Shown here: piece by piece, positions 49,749-61,986 of the stretch
How positions within the stretch are numbered: the first letter of the stretch is position 1
How the letters are laid out: each line of letters starts with the position of its first letter
Assembly: GCF_024713975.1 (NCBI RefSeq)
Contig: NC_091111.1
Coordinates: 1,302,001-1,366,000 of the forward strand
From: Paralichthys olivaceus
Lineage: Eukaryota; Chordata; Actinopteri; Pleuronectiformes; Paralichthyidae
Direction of reading: 5' to 3'
DNA: 64,000 bases
Translations under genes and position numbers: made by a program
The notes under the pieces: generated by a model
Told to the model about the DNA's origin: nothing
What the model saw: only the letters and a program-made list of their open reading frames with translations
Databases searched by the model: none

Positions 49749-52700
49749 ATGGACCACCAGCAGCATGCCAAAGTGGAGCGATTTCTCAAGTTAGGGTACT
49801 CTCAGGCTGACATCCTGAGGGTCCTGGAGAGCCTCCGCCACGATGCCCAGACCAATGACATCTTGGAGGAGCTGATAAAGACGTGCCAGACTCGCACTTA
49901 CAACGAAATAAGTGTTCCCAACAGTCCCAAGCTGGTGTCCAGAGGCTGCAGCCCCAGCCCCTGTCAGCCCAGACCTGGAGCAGACCGAGACTCAGCAGCT
50001 GGCTTCAGACCTGTGGTCATAGACGGAAGCAATGTGGCCATGAGGTGAGTCCCCTCATCTGTCATTTATAACACTTGTCTTATATCTCAGTCTGTGTGTT
50101 TATATTCAACTGCAGAGATCTTTACAATGTTGTAAAGTGGTACATTTGAATTTAGATCTTTTTACAGACATTATGATAATCAGTAATATTTACCTAAATT
50201 TTCAAAAGTACTTTTTGGGCAGACTGGTCCATTTCAGCCTCATATCATTATTGGAATATTATTATTATAATAACCTCTGCCTCGGGGAGGCTGCGGTTCA
50301 GGGGGTACATTTGGTTGTCCACTAACTAGTAGCTCAGCAGTTCAATCTCCATCATACTACCAAAGTGTCCTTGAGCAAGAAATTGAACCCTAAATTACCT
50401 CTGACTGTGCCGACAGTGAGGGATGTGTGATGGAGAAAGTGCTGCACATAGATGCACTGTATGAATGGATGTGTGAATGGGTGAATGTCAAACTGTTCTG
50501 TAGTGTTTTGAGTCATCAAGGCTAGAAAAACATTATATGAATGCAGACCACTTGTATTTAAGCAGCTGTATTTTAAGTCTAGTAAAAGTGCAGCTGATTA
50601 AAACAACTTTACATGTTGTTGAATAATTGAATCCAAGTCTTTTATTCATCGTGTTTTAACAGTCAATCATGTTTTGTATGTGAAAACCTAATTCTGCTTA
50701 AATGAACTCCAGCTCTCAGTAACATAAAGTGAAAGGTAAAGTACATTTAATGTAAACATTGTCCCTACTGGTAGTTCCTAAGTAAAATTACTGGTACTTT
50801 CCATCTCTGTTTAACTGACTTGTCTTTCATGGGACAAAAATACATTTTGTTTCCTGGAGAAATACTTTTAGGTTTGAGCACAGATGATAAGTTAATTCAA
50901 TCAATCAATCCCATTTTATCTGAATAAGCTATAATCAAAGAGAATGAGAAACTAGCCACTTTTTTGTACTGAAGCCTCCCTAGTTGCATCAAATGTTGAT
51001 GTGATCACACCACACTTCCTCTTTAAAGATGGGGAAGTGAAAACTCAATGTGTGCTTGCTATACTCTTCTGGTTTTGTCCATGAAGTTCAAGACGGCCTG
51101 AAGCCTGAAGGAGAAAGTGTCACGTTCATTTATTTTTACATCAGATTCCAGCAGTTTTTTCTTTCTATCCACTGTGACTTGGAAAAGGTGTAACGCTGCT
51201 GAAGTGAAATTCCCATCCACATCATATGATCTCACAGCCACCAGCGTTACCTGACCCTAATCCAGTAACAAGGAAGTTCTGAGTAAAATGTGCTCTTACT
51301 GCTAGCTTAAGGAAGGGTGCGATATTTATTCAAAATGATTCCGAGAGAAAACAAAAGAGAGAGTTTTTCAAAACATGCCGTCCTGTAATAAGGTAGTTTA
51401 CTTGATGGTTAAAGTATTTCCTACTTTCATTCGGTACAACAGTAATGTAATCTAAACCCAAAGTGAGACACTCTCATCCTGAGATGTGCTCACCTGAATC
51501 ATCCTCACATCCAACATCATTCCCTGCCATCGCTTTATTAGCTTCTTTAAAGGTCCAGTGTGTAAGATTTAGGTGAAAGGGATCTATTGGCAGAAATTGA
51601 ATGGAGAATAATCCTCATGATGTTTTCACTAGTTCATTTCATCTAAATTGTATGAATTGTCATTTTCTTTACCTCAAAAATATAAAATACTTTATATTTA
51701 CATGGAGGGGACCCTCTCTATGGAGGCCACCATGTTTTTTACATTAGTCCAGACTGGACAAACTAAACACCTTTTGAGTTTTTATGACAACTGAAGCTAC
51801 CACAGGTTCTTTTTCATGTTTGGAAGGAGAGGGTGAGGTGAGGGGTGTTCAGCTGTAATATGCAATTTCAACACTAGACATCACAAAATTCTACACACTG
51901 TACCTTTAAGGAGCATGCCAGGAATCTGAATATTGTACTTCCATAAAATTGGAACCCTGGTGAGTCAGATCTAGAAAAGAATGGTCAAACTTGAAGCAGC
52001 AAGACTTCCTGACTTTTAGTCCCCACTATATCTCAGTCTCCTTGTCTTTACTGCTGGCTTTCTTTGATTAATTTGCAGTTTCCAAAACCAAGGTTTCTCA
52101 GAATCTGTCAGTTTCTTACACTCACACACAGAAACGTGATCTGCTCTCATCCATCTGTCCAGCAGCATCAGACATCTCTGATAAAGCCACCATGCTCCAT
52201 CTGCACGGCACTAAACAGCATAGAGACCAGCTAGTGAGCCAGAAAGAAGCCAGAAATGATGTTTTGCAACTTTCTGATGTCAGTTATTATATGCTATACT
52301 GGGGAATATATTATATAAAAATATTATCTCTCTAGAAATTATGGAGTTATCCTGGAAAATGTTTTTTTCTCACCGTATTTTTGTTGACTTTGACCTCTGC
52401 ACAATCAAAAAGTTTAGAGATGCTCTCCCAAGTAACACACAGCCAGTTGCAATTGATGTTGCGGTTTCTGCTGCTGTGTTTTCACAGCCAACTGTTTGCT
52501 ATTAGCAACTTCATAGATTTGTTCTGCTGCCTCCGAGTGGCCCAGAAATGGAAGTTGGGTGAAGCAAGAATATGTTATATTAGCCAACTTTGTAATGTTA
52601 AGATATGTCAGCAGTAAATTTACACTGTTGCCTAATCTACACTGTTCCACTCACAAAATATAAAACAAGTCTCTACATAAACGAGTGGCTAAGGGCTGTG

Positions 52701-55700
52701 TGTACAACTTTCTCTTATTATGGGTTATATTTGGGAAAGAGCTCCAGGCTGTGATGTAAATACCATTCAAAGGAAACTTAATCATGCAACCTGTCAAGTT
52801 ATGCACAACAGATAGATTCACTGTGAACTATCTCATGCTAAGCTCTGGTCACATGCAAAAGCAAAGTTTCTACCCACTTCCTGCTGATTGAAAGAAGGGA
52901 AACCCCCACAGGCGCACACATACGCACGCACAAACGCACAGAGGCAAACACACACACACACATATTACTGGAATGTATTCAAGTAGTAAACTGGACAGAA
53001 AGGAAAACATGTGTGGACTGATGAGAACGAATGGTAGGTTGCACTAACTGAGCTCCAGCAAACTGAGAGCAGATGAGACAAAGATGATCCAAGTACAAGG
53101 AGCCAGGCTTTCTTCTTATACTAGTCCATAACTTTTAACCAGCCATGGTCTAGTTTGAAGAAATGGCTCAGTTCAAGAATCAAAATCAGCATTGAGGGTT
53201 TTTTCTGCTCATGATCCTGTCACATGAAAAAAACTTCTGCTTCTCAAACACAAATCCCATTTGCCATGGGACATTTAAAAAACACTTTAATGGGATTCTT
53301 ACAAAACAAAATTCAAGGCTTTAAGGACCTTTGAGACTGATGTATCCCCCTTGATATGGTCAAATTAGTGTGTGTGTCAGTGTGTGTGTGAAGTAGGACA
53401 ATAATGAATTCCTCTTTGTCATCTTCCTCCCTGTATTCACTGGGGAAATGACAATGACCTTAAAAAATGCTGCCAAACAAATGATTATTTATTTTATTTT
53501 ATTTTACTCTGCTGTAAAAACGTTTCCACTGTCTTTTGTAAAGCACATTTGTTTATTTTTTTTTATATATATGGTTGCTTTCAGTTCTTTTATGTTCAAT
53601 GAAAATCACCTCTTGAGGTGACATGCACGTTAACAGCTCAGCGTCAGGTATTGTGTTTCACAGAAGTCGGAGCAGATGCCTCGTGACACATCTACTTCCT
53701 GCTTGTGTGGGCGCACAATGTGTAAAGAAGCACAAAAGAAGAAGTAGAATTCTTTAATATTTACTCTGGTTTCTGTTTCTTTGCAGCCATGGTGACAAGA
53801 AGGTGTTTTCGTGCCAGGGTCTCCAGCTGGCAGTGAGCTGGTTCTGGGACAAAGGGCTTCGCAACATCACTGTGTTTGTTCCTCTGTGGAGGAAGGAACA
53901 GCCGCGACCAGATGCACCCATCACAGGTAAGGTCACATGACCCGGTTTGCACCCTGTGAGCTCAGTCACATGATAATGATGCCTGCTTGGAGAGTTATAT
54001 TTGGAAGGTATTTAGATCTTCCTTCAAGCTGTGATGTCATCATTGTTCTAGAACATGACTTGTGGTTTATAGATAGCGAATGTGCCAGAACGTTATGCTT
54101 GAGGAAGTAACAACAATAACCGTCATATTTACATACTGCACACACACACAATAATACAAACATGTTTTCAGACCCAACATCACTAACCAACTAATATTCC
54201 AACTCATCTCTACCCAGCAGGTCACTGGTGTGACTTTAAATTTAAAGCTGCATTTATTCTTTTTACATTTTTGAAATACATCTGGGTGACAGACCGAAAC
54301 ACAAGTGTCCTGTGGAGTTGTGTGTGAGTCCATCTGTCATATTTGAGGCCATTATGTCCTCTTCTTCTAGCTCCGCTTTGGTCTCTGCTGATTCCTTAAA
54401 CATGTCTGGCTGCATCTGTCGCTGCTCCACGTTCACCAGCTCATTGTCAGCTGCGTCTGCCTGATGCTCGGTGCTGTGCAGATGTTATCTCTATATCTTG
54501 AAGTGCAGCTTGAAAAACAATGTATGAAGAACTATTTTTATATTTGAAGAAAAACTATTCTGAAACAAAGACTTTCGGAGCGGGAAGCATTCTCACGTCA
54601 GGCAGCCAAATTTACCAGCAACCAAGTTAACATAAATACTGCAGCCTCTTAAGTGAAGCTGTCACATTGTACCTTTGAACTGCCTGTAAACAGCTGCACT
54701 TTCCAGGGGAACAAGTCACACAGGAAATGAGACATTTTACATTGAGCAAAACAAGTACGTTCATTAACGAAAAAAACAACCTGAAGAAGCGGAGGCCCTA
54801 ACACTTTGTTTGTTTCATAGAACCTGTCAGGACTGCGTCTACGCTAACTGGAAACTTCACGGAAACAAAAATCAAGGAAATCAAATAGTCTCCATAACTG
54901 TTCTGACAGGTTAAACACTTCTCTGGCATGTAACCCGTAGCTGCTGGTAAATTTCCATCCCTCTTTCCTGTCTGTTATCTTCTCTTTGTTCGGCAGCTCG
55001 AGCCAGTTTAGACTGACAGCGATTATAAGCAGTTCACAAGGAAGCACCGTTCATGCCAAATACAGTTTCACACCTTTTATGATGCTGCTGTAAAGCTCAC
55101 TATCAAAACACGGGTAAAGCCATAAAGACAGGAACTCATATGTGCTGCAACGTGAGCTCACCTGTCTCTGTACACATCTGTTTGTCTGCAGGGACATTTT
55201 CAGTGAGCATTTGGAATTTAATACCAAGCCTGATATCCACCACTCAGATCAAAAACAAGTGAACCTTCAGCCATTATTCACCGAGACCATGACTTTGTTT
55301 TCACAGCTGTGTTTGCTGTTATCTCACGGTTATGGAACATGGTCCTGAGGCACATGACCTGGTCTTATATTAACCTTCCAATGATCTTACCCAGAAAACA
55401 CAAAGACAAATATTTATTTTTTTAGGAAAAAAAACTTGATTGTGAGCCTCAGCAAAGGGAAGTTAATAAAACAAAATAAATGCATAATTGATGAATTCAT
55501 TCTTCTATTTACATGGACAAATCATTTTCCAAACATTTTCTTCAGAGGAAACATTTTAAAAAGATTGATAAATAAAATTTGGTAAAGAGAAAGACACATG
55601 AATACTATTTTACTGTTTTACATGTGTGCTACCAGGGTGCTCAACCTCTGTGTACCTGCCTTCAGGTGCACTCTTTCTTTTTGAATGACCACTCAAAGTG

Positions 55701-58137
55701 CTTCACAGTACAGTTTTTACATTCACCAAATAACACACATTTATACAGTGCAGTGGGAGGGCTGGGATTGAACTTCCGACCTTCTGGCTGGAGGATGACC
55801 GCTCTAGTTCCTGAGCCACAGCTACCACTTTCATTATATCATAAGTAATGTTATAATTAACCTTAAACAAACCTGTCTCTCATAAGTGTGCTGGATCAGG
55901 ATCGGAGGCAACATGTCTGAATGAATGAGGGAGACGAGCTTGAAAATGACCTCCAGTGTTGTCATGTGTCTCGTAGGTCAGCACATTCTCCATGAGCTGG
56001 AGAGAAAGAAGATCCTAGTCTACACACCATCTCGCTGCGTGAACGGAAAGAGGGTGGTCTGCTACGATGATCGCTTCATTGTCAAGCTGGCCTTCGAATT
56101 GGACGGCATTATCGTGTCCAATGACAACTACCGTGACCTGCAGACGGAGAACCCCCAGTGGAAGAAGTTTATAGAGGAGAGGCTGCTGATGTACACCTTC
56201 GCCAACGACAAGTAAGAGCGATGGTTCTGATAACACAGGGCCCTTCATCAGTTGTGTGATAGTTGATCAGTGGGTCCTAGTATCGATGTGACTTGATCCT
56301 AACTGTGTCTCTGTGCTGCTGCAGGTTCATGCCTCCATATGATCCTCTGGGCAGAAATGGTCCCACCCTTGATGACTTTCTACAGAAGAAGCCCAAGGCC
56401 CCAGACAACAAGCTGCAGCACTGTCCATACGGTGAGTTCACATTTCTCTCCCAGCATTTAGCATGCAGCACTGCTCAGGTTCCACTTCCTTGTTCTGTCC
56501 GGGGGCATCAAAACAGAAACCTGCACAATAGGAACCAGTCACCAGAACATAAGAAAGATATGAAAAGTGCAGCATATAAAACATCAACAGATACAGTGTA
56601 TTACTTTAAGTATCTGACTGGTTCAGAAAACATTTTACAAGGCTAAAACAGTCTCAGCACAAAGAAGAAGTCCTCAAACATCCACAAACATCGCCCTAAC
56701 TGGAGGTTTGATATTTTCAACACAATACAATCTTCAGATTCTAGATTCTATTTACTCATTGGAAGACCAAGGTAGAATGGAGCCATTGTGGCTGTGTGCT
56801 GGAGCACATGTAAGTTATGGAGGGACAGTCACTAGTGTGTGGGATTAGCTGAGGTGTGTCAGTCAACAGACACACCTCAGCTAATCTCACCATCCCTCAC
56901 TGTGGGGACAGGAGCCAAACAGAGGAGTTCAATCATGCTGGAGTTTCATTTTGTTCATGTCAGACACACAGCTAATTTGTTTGAAAGGGTGTGCAGTAAG
57001 GCAGTAAGCACACACACAGACAGACAGACAGAGACAGAGAGACAGACAGAGAGACAGAGAGACAGACAGAGAGACAGACACACCCACAGATATCTTCCTT
57101 TTTCTCCAGGAAGTTAAATGATGATGTGGTGCTATAGTTTCAAAAGTCTGGAAAAAACTTGTTTCTGTCTTTCAGGAAAGAAGTGTACGTATGGAGTGAA
57201 GTGCAAGTTCTACCACCCAGAGAGGGCCAACCAATCACAGCTGTCTGTGGCTGATGAGCTGAGGGCGCTGAGAGACAGAGCCAAGAACCTCTCACCCAAA
57301 CCGAGCCTGCAGGACACACACTTCTGCTCTGCTTGGTATCAGCCGGAGCACAGGTACAGCTCGTCCACACCTCCGCCCCTGAGCACAGAGGATCATCCAC
57401 ACAGGGCGTCACCCAGTGAGCAGTTCATCCATGAGAGAGACTCCAGCAGCCAGAGCAGCGTCCACTTCTGTCCAAGCCCAGACGTGGACGAAGCCTTCGG
57501 CTCCATGGAGAGCTCAATGTCCAGGCTTTACATCCAAGATGTTCCCTACAGCATGGAGCTCCCTCCCCACAGCTACAGCAGTGGAGTGGCCAGCTGCAGC
57601 CTGGGCCACGACGACTTCTCCCTCTCAGGGTCATACGGCGGGAACACCCACAGGCCCTGTCTGAGCGGAGGAGGTTGCAACCCTCATCAAAGCCCCTCAC
57701 TATCCTGCATGCACCCTGTGTGCAGCCAGTGCAGGTGGGGTCACCAGCAGACCAGGATGTCCCCGCCCCCCAACCACCACCACCACCACCAGCAGCAGCA
57801 GCAGACAACATGGTCCTCCTGCCCACTTCTGCCTCCACATAACGGAGAATGTTCCAGCCATGTTTCTGAAAAACCGTTCTTCAGGCAGCCGTCCAGCAGA
57901 GAGACTTACACCATGCCCAGAGACCCATGGGTGCAGGGCAGCCTTTTTGATGCCCGGGTCAACGGCCAGGACAAGAGTCCATGCAGCAAGCAGAGGAAGG
58001 CCCTGAGGAGCCAGCTGAGCACCCTCTTCCCCCAAAGCACTGTGGAGCAGGTCATGAATGCTTACCCAGAAATCTCAGACATGTCCGAACTGATTCCTCT
58101 CATCCAGAGCTACAGGACCAGCCACTTCTCCCTTTGA
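49749..58137 (+). CDS. zc3h12d: Zinc finger CCCH-type containing 12D (MCPIP4/TFL)
   Basis: Cytoplasmic ribonuclease of the Regnase family that degrades inflammatory mRNAs and dampens immune activation. Five coding exons join in frame to 579 residues (human 527): 49749-50044, 53787-53926, 55977-56211, 56325-56431, 57176-58137. The N-terminal UBA-like helix bundle ('[20 protein letters not shown]') precedes the NYN/PIN-type nuclease (about 86-225). Its acidic metal-binding residues are kept: D92 and N95 in 'VIDGSNVAM', D176/D177 in 'CYDDRF', D195 and D199 in 'SNDNYRD'. The CCCH finger is C257-X5-C263-X5-C269-X3-H273. A long Ser/Pro/His-rich low-complexity region includes a His6/Gln5 run, and the conserved C-terminal helix domain follows ('[20 protein letters not shown]'). 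A GTG codon three codons upstream is not needed because the ATG begins the family's first helix. Confidence 0.95.
50280..50560 (-). mobile_element. MITE copy 5 (inverted), zc3h12d intron 1
   Basis: Read on the minus strand it gives the family order. On the plus strand one sees 'accaaagtgtccttgagc', 'agaaattgaaccctaaatt', 'gatgcactgtatgaatgg' and 'gagtcatcaaggctagaaaa'. Confidence 0.75.
51547..51909 (+). mobile_element. TTAA-flanked MITE, copy 4 (most complete)
   Basis: Begins ttaa followed by 'aggtccagtgtgtaagattt' and ends 'aaattctacacactgtacct' followed by ttaa, so both inverted ends and both TTAA flanks are intact. The body contains 'gaccctctctatggaggcc' and 'gtccagactggacaaac'. It is about 360 bp. 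Confidence 0.88.
53927..55976. other. zc3h12d: zc3h12d intron 2
   Basis: AT-rich intron containing a MITE fragment near 55.68-55.83 kb. No other feature recognised. Confidence 0.5.
55680..55830 (+). mobile_element. MITE copy 6, truncated
   Basis: 'tgaatgaccactcaaagtgc', 'ttcacagtacag', 'atacagtgcag', then 'gattgaacttccgacc' and 'ctggaggatgaccgctct'. The middle of the family consensus is deleted. Confidence 0.72.
57009..57082. repeat. (CAGA)n simple repeat
   Basis: Imperfect cagacagagaga repeats in the last zc3h12d intron, about 95 bp before the exon 5 acceptor. The reading frame through it is an artefact. Confidence 0.9.
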
Positions 58138-58548
58138 GATGGAGAGACTGTTTTTTTTTACTGAAATTAAGCCGAACGTTGAATTTTGTCATCTCACAAG
58201 CAGACTGAAAACAAAGACAAATCTGAAAGGTTTCAACTCTTCATAAAGTGACTGTGAATTTATATTATAATTCATACTCATCACAGAACAAACGTCCCCT
58301 TTATTCAAAGCATTAAGAACTGACTCTGATGAAGTCTTGGAATTGTAGCAGACTGAATACATTTTCCTAACCCTGTGTACATGTGCAATGCACTAAGCTC
58401 CATACATGCTACTTTCAGTAGCACTGAAAAATGTTTCATTGAAGCAGCATGTGTTGTTGTTCTCATGTTGCCTCAAAGTGAGGAATGCTATATTCTGTAC
58501 TTCTGTAAAGAATGTCATCCACCTGTGCTGGGTTTTTTGTGCCTGTGA

Positions 58549-58554
58549 AATAAA
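58549..58554 (+). terminator. zc3h12d: Poly(A) signal of zc3h12d
   Basis: AATAAA 412 bp after the stop codon, preceded by 'gggttttttgtgcctgtga'. It is the first canonical hexamer in the 3' UTR. Confidence 0.6.
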
Positions 58555-58574
58555 AGCACTTAAATAACTCTGGA

Positions 58575-59785
58575 GTGAAATATTCATATTTAGAGTCCAC
58601 ACACTTCTGGACATGTGCTGTAATGAGTCATGTTGCTGCACTGCTCTCTGGTGGTTAAAGCTTCGAGTTTAGCTTCCGCAAACCTGCTGTAACATGCTGA
58701 CAGCTTTTAGTCTGGAGAGGCAGCTTCAGTCCTGTGTGTTATTTGGTTCAAATGGATGTAGCTCTTAACATATGACCAGAACCTCAGGGACAAATTAGAA
58801 ACCACCTTAATGCACCACTAACTCGCACACAGTTTATTAAGTTGTAAAAAGACTAAGAGCTGCTGAGAGTTGGCAAAACAAATTAGAGTGTCTTTGCATC
58901 AGCAAAGCCTGGAGAATTATTTAAGAGCCCAACCACCTACGGCAGAGTCTGTATCAGCTGCTGCCATCTAGCAAGTCCTGGACCTGCAGACTCCCTTCTG
59001 ACCAGGCTAATGAATTCAATTGACAACTACAAGGGCACTCCCATGCCTCCACCAAGGCCCAACAGTCCATCTTTGAGATCACATTCACCAGATTCAGATT
59101 TGTATTTGGAGCTGCACCACATTTCACAGGTTTGTTTCCAAAGTGATACTAAAAATGTGACCAAATAAAATCAGAATCATGATGGAACACATTCATTGCT
59201 TGATCTATTCTACCTTTTCTCTGAGCACTGTCATTCCTCTCACGCTAATTTGATCATGAGATTTGAGCAGTTGGAATCTGTTGAATTTCTATCACAGGAG
59301 ATTTGAGAGGCATGTGCATAGTTTAGTAAAGCTTAAAAAAACTGACTTCATGTCAGCAGCTAACTTTCATCATCAAAAGTGCTTAATGTATTAATCTTTG
59401 GATTCTCCCGTACACCTTTGACTCACCTGATGACTTTTCACAGCTCCAGACTTACACACCTGTTTGTTTCAATGGCATGATAAACCCGATGACGTCATCA
59501 GAGAATTCTTTTCAAGGAATCAACAGTTTCTTTTCAGATGACATCACCCAACTTATTGACAAATTGCAACATATCCCTGTAAAACATCAAATGCAATGAA
59601 ATGTTCTTTTAATGTGTAAAATATGCAGCCTGCCCCTTTAAATTCTGACCCATTCATATCTGTCCATTAGTCTCAACTGGTGGTGAGTAATGATTGCCAT
59701 GAGCCTACATTTGTTCTGCCATCTGGTGGAGAAAATCGTATAACAGCCATAATAATTATAATCTGAGTGGAGCATCACAAAGACA
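58575..59785. other. zc3h12d-tab2 convergent gap
   Basis: About 1.2 kb between two converging 3' ends. No repeat family or gene recognised. Confidence 0.5.
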
Positions 59786-59789
59786 CACA

Positions 59790-61846
59790 AACATTCAGAA
59801 TAGATTTTTTTTTATCATTTTTACAAATAACTTATCTGTTACAAAGACAGTTTTCCCAGCTAAAATCAAATGTTCAAAAAAAAAAAAACACTTTAGATAT
59901 CCAAATGATTTTTTTCCATTTAATAAAACATGAATAAACTGCCTCTTCACACCGAGGTGCAGATGAAGCTGGAAACTGGTTTCTTTGGTTTGGAAAAAGG
60001 AAAAGGTTTGATGTAAGTGCTTAAGAGACAATATTTCATCTTCTACTCTTAAATGGGTTGAAACAATAGTAAGGTTTTGGTTTTTAAAATGGCACTTGGA
60101 TGTGACAAAATAGATTATCAATACAAATTTAATAGTTCTAAAGGCACTAATGCAAGGCATTTCACAAAGGTGGAAAAAGGTAATTACTCCACAGTTAAGG
60201 TAAGTTAATGATAATAAGTAAACTTTAGGAACCCCCCTTGTCAATACACACTTCGGAGGATGAATGGAGCCAAATAAAAGGAAGAGTATACTAAGTGGAC
60301 AGTAACGTAGTGCTTATATTTGCTAAAAACACGAGGTCTTGTTTTTTATTTTTTTGCCTTGTCTGCTTCAGAGATGCTGTAAAAAACGGCGACATGTTGG
60401 ACTTATATGTATATTTCTGTGTTATAGGAACAATTTAAACAGAAACCCATTCACTGATCTGTGGACCTCACAGAAACCCAATTCAGGTGCACAGCAACGT
60501 GGACACTTTTCATCCAATCAGCTGTTCCAGGAGCACTATGACATTACTCTGCAGTGACACAATGATTCTACTTGAAAATGAGTCTCTTTGCACTGAGGTG
60601 TCTTCGTCCCCAAACATTAAACCTACATTCCAGTTGTCAGATAAGATGGCAGTTTGTGATTTGGCTTTTTGTCCCATTCCCTCCCCGACAGTCCTGAACA
60701 TATTTGGTGTCCTGAAGTAAAGAAAAGAAAAACAAAACAAAAAAAAAATCTCCTCCATGGCCTTCCACTTTGCTGCATCTGCAGATCGTACACAGGGAAC
60801 TCAGCATTTTCACGAGCGATGAACGGACCTGGCAGGCGTAGCTTCATGATGACTGCTCTGTTCCTCTCCTTCTGCAAGGCTTCAACTCTCACAGATATCA
60901 AGTAAAAAGCTTAAAAAGGGAGCACGGTGCTTATTGATTTGAAAGAGGGAAACAAAACAAGACAAAAAAGTTAATAAAGTCTATAAAGCTATACTTACAG
61001 GAAATACAAGTGATTCATAGTGTGAGGAAGAAGGCTTTTAAGGCACATTCTAAATTATGTACAGTAAAAAGCTCATGGGGAGTTTCTGCCTCCGTGTACT
61101 GTACACAAAGCATGCAACTTAATTTCTTTTTTTAATAACTAATGACTGAAGAGACAGAAGAGGGAAACTGAAAGGGCAGGAAAAGAGGCATGTTTGAGTT
61201 CCCCCTTTGACATCCTCTAGAAAAACAGCAAACAAACTTAAAAGTCCAAGAGTAGTCTGTCAGTTTTCCCTTCAGAAGGAGAGCGGTGGCTGAAAAGTTC
61301 CCAATCCCCCAGTCATGCCACCACAAAGGAAGAAAAACTAATGTATTCATTCAGCAAAAGGCACATTGGCACCTGTGTTCTGTGTGTGTGTGTGTGTCTG
61401 TGTATCTGTTGTGTGTGTGTGTTTGTGTGTGTGCCGTCACACTGCAGGGCCACGCTCGTAATACTGTAAGTGGGAGCAGCGAGGTAGCCCAGGGCGCAAA
61501 GTGTCACCCGTCGAGCAGAAACAAAGGGGGAAGTGACCCCACGCACTCCAAGTCTCTGAGGTGAGGTATCATCCGACTCTGGCCTTTAGGAAAAACACAA
61601 GTTGTAAACACTATCCAGTCAAGCCTTCAGTGGACAGCATTCAACAAAAACCTTATAGAGGAAACAGAAAAGAGGAGGAAAAAAAAAAAAAACAAGGAGG
61701 CCGCACAATGCACAAAGACCACGCCCTGTCCCAGTTTTCATACATGTAGGGAAAAAAGAAAGAGAAGGAGGGAGCCCCCTTTCTATTCTAGTCTGGTGAA
61801 ACACAGGTGGGCAGAGGAGATAGCGGCGCGGTGCAGCCTGGTTGGC
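59790..61846 (-). other. tab2: Probable tab2 3' untranslated region
   Basis: The DNA immediately downstream of the tab2 stop codon on the minus strand. Length is estimated: minus-strand poly(A)-like hexamers occur at 60345-60350 (plus-strand tttatt) and near 59.92 kb. It includes a GT microsatellite at about 61381-61432 and several A/T homopolymer runs. No alternative gene seen. Boundary uncertain. Confidence 0.4.
61381..61432. repeat. (GT)n microsatellite
   Basis: Interrupted GT dinucleotides in the presumed tab2 3' UTR. Confidence 0.9.
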
Positions 61847-61986
61847 TCAGAAGTGCCGCGGGAACTCGCACTGTTCACAGCGGTTGAGGGCGGGGTGGTT
61901 GAGGAAGGTGCAGGCTGTGCAGCTCCACTGCGTCCCCTCGTCCTCCTCCTGGTCTGCAACGGGCTTCACGATCTTACTGCCCGAGT
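61847..61986 (-). CDS. tab2: TAB2, last coding exon (partial gene)
   Basis: C-terminal exon of TGF-beta-activated kinase 1 binding protein 2, the adaptor that recruits the TAK1 kinase to K63-linked ubiquitin chains in NF-kappaB signalling. The minus-strand exon follows an acceptor (tcacag) and starts in codon phase with two bases. It encodes 45 full residues and a stop. It contains the complete ubiquitin-binding NZF zinc finger: '[20 protein letters not shown]' followed by C, with four cysteines in C-X2-C-X10-C-X2-C spacing, and the ubiquitin-contacting TF pair. The final residues PRHF match human TAB2, while TAB3 ends differently. Synteny next to zc3h12d agrees. The acidic 'DQEEDEG' stretch precedes the finger. 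The remaining exons are right of the window. Confidence 0.93.

Larger units (their letters stand above)
50045..53786. other. zc3h12d: zc3h12d intron 1 with two MITEs
   Basis: A 3.7-kb intron. It holds an inverted 'TGATGACCACTCAAAGC'-family copy (50.28-50.56 kb), a full TTAA-flanked MITE (51.55-51.91 kb), a TCAA tail-like run near 50.90 kb, a CA-rich tract near 52.92-52.97 kb and otherwise unassigned DNA. Confidence 0.6.

Noticed and set aside
57425-57838. 137-codon antisense frame over zc3h12d exon 5
   Set aside because: Shadow of the GC-rich low-complexity coding exon on the plus strand.
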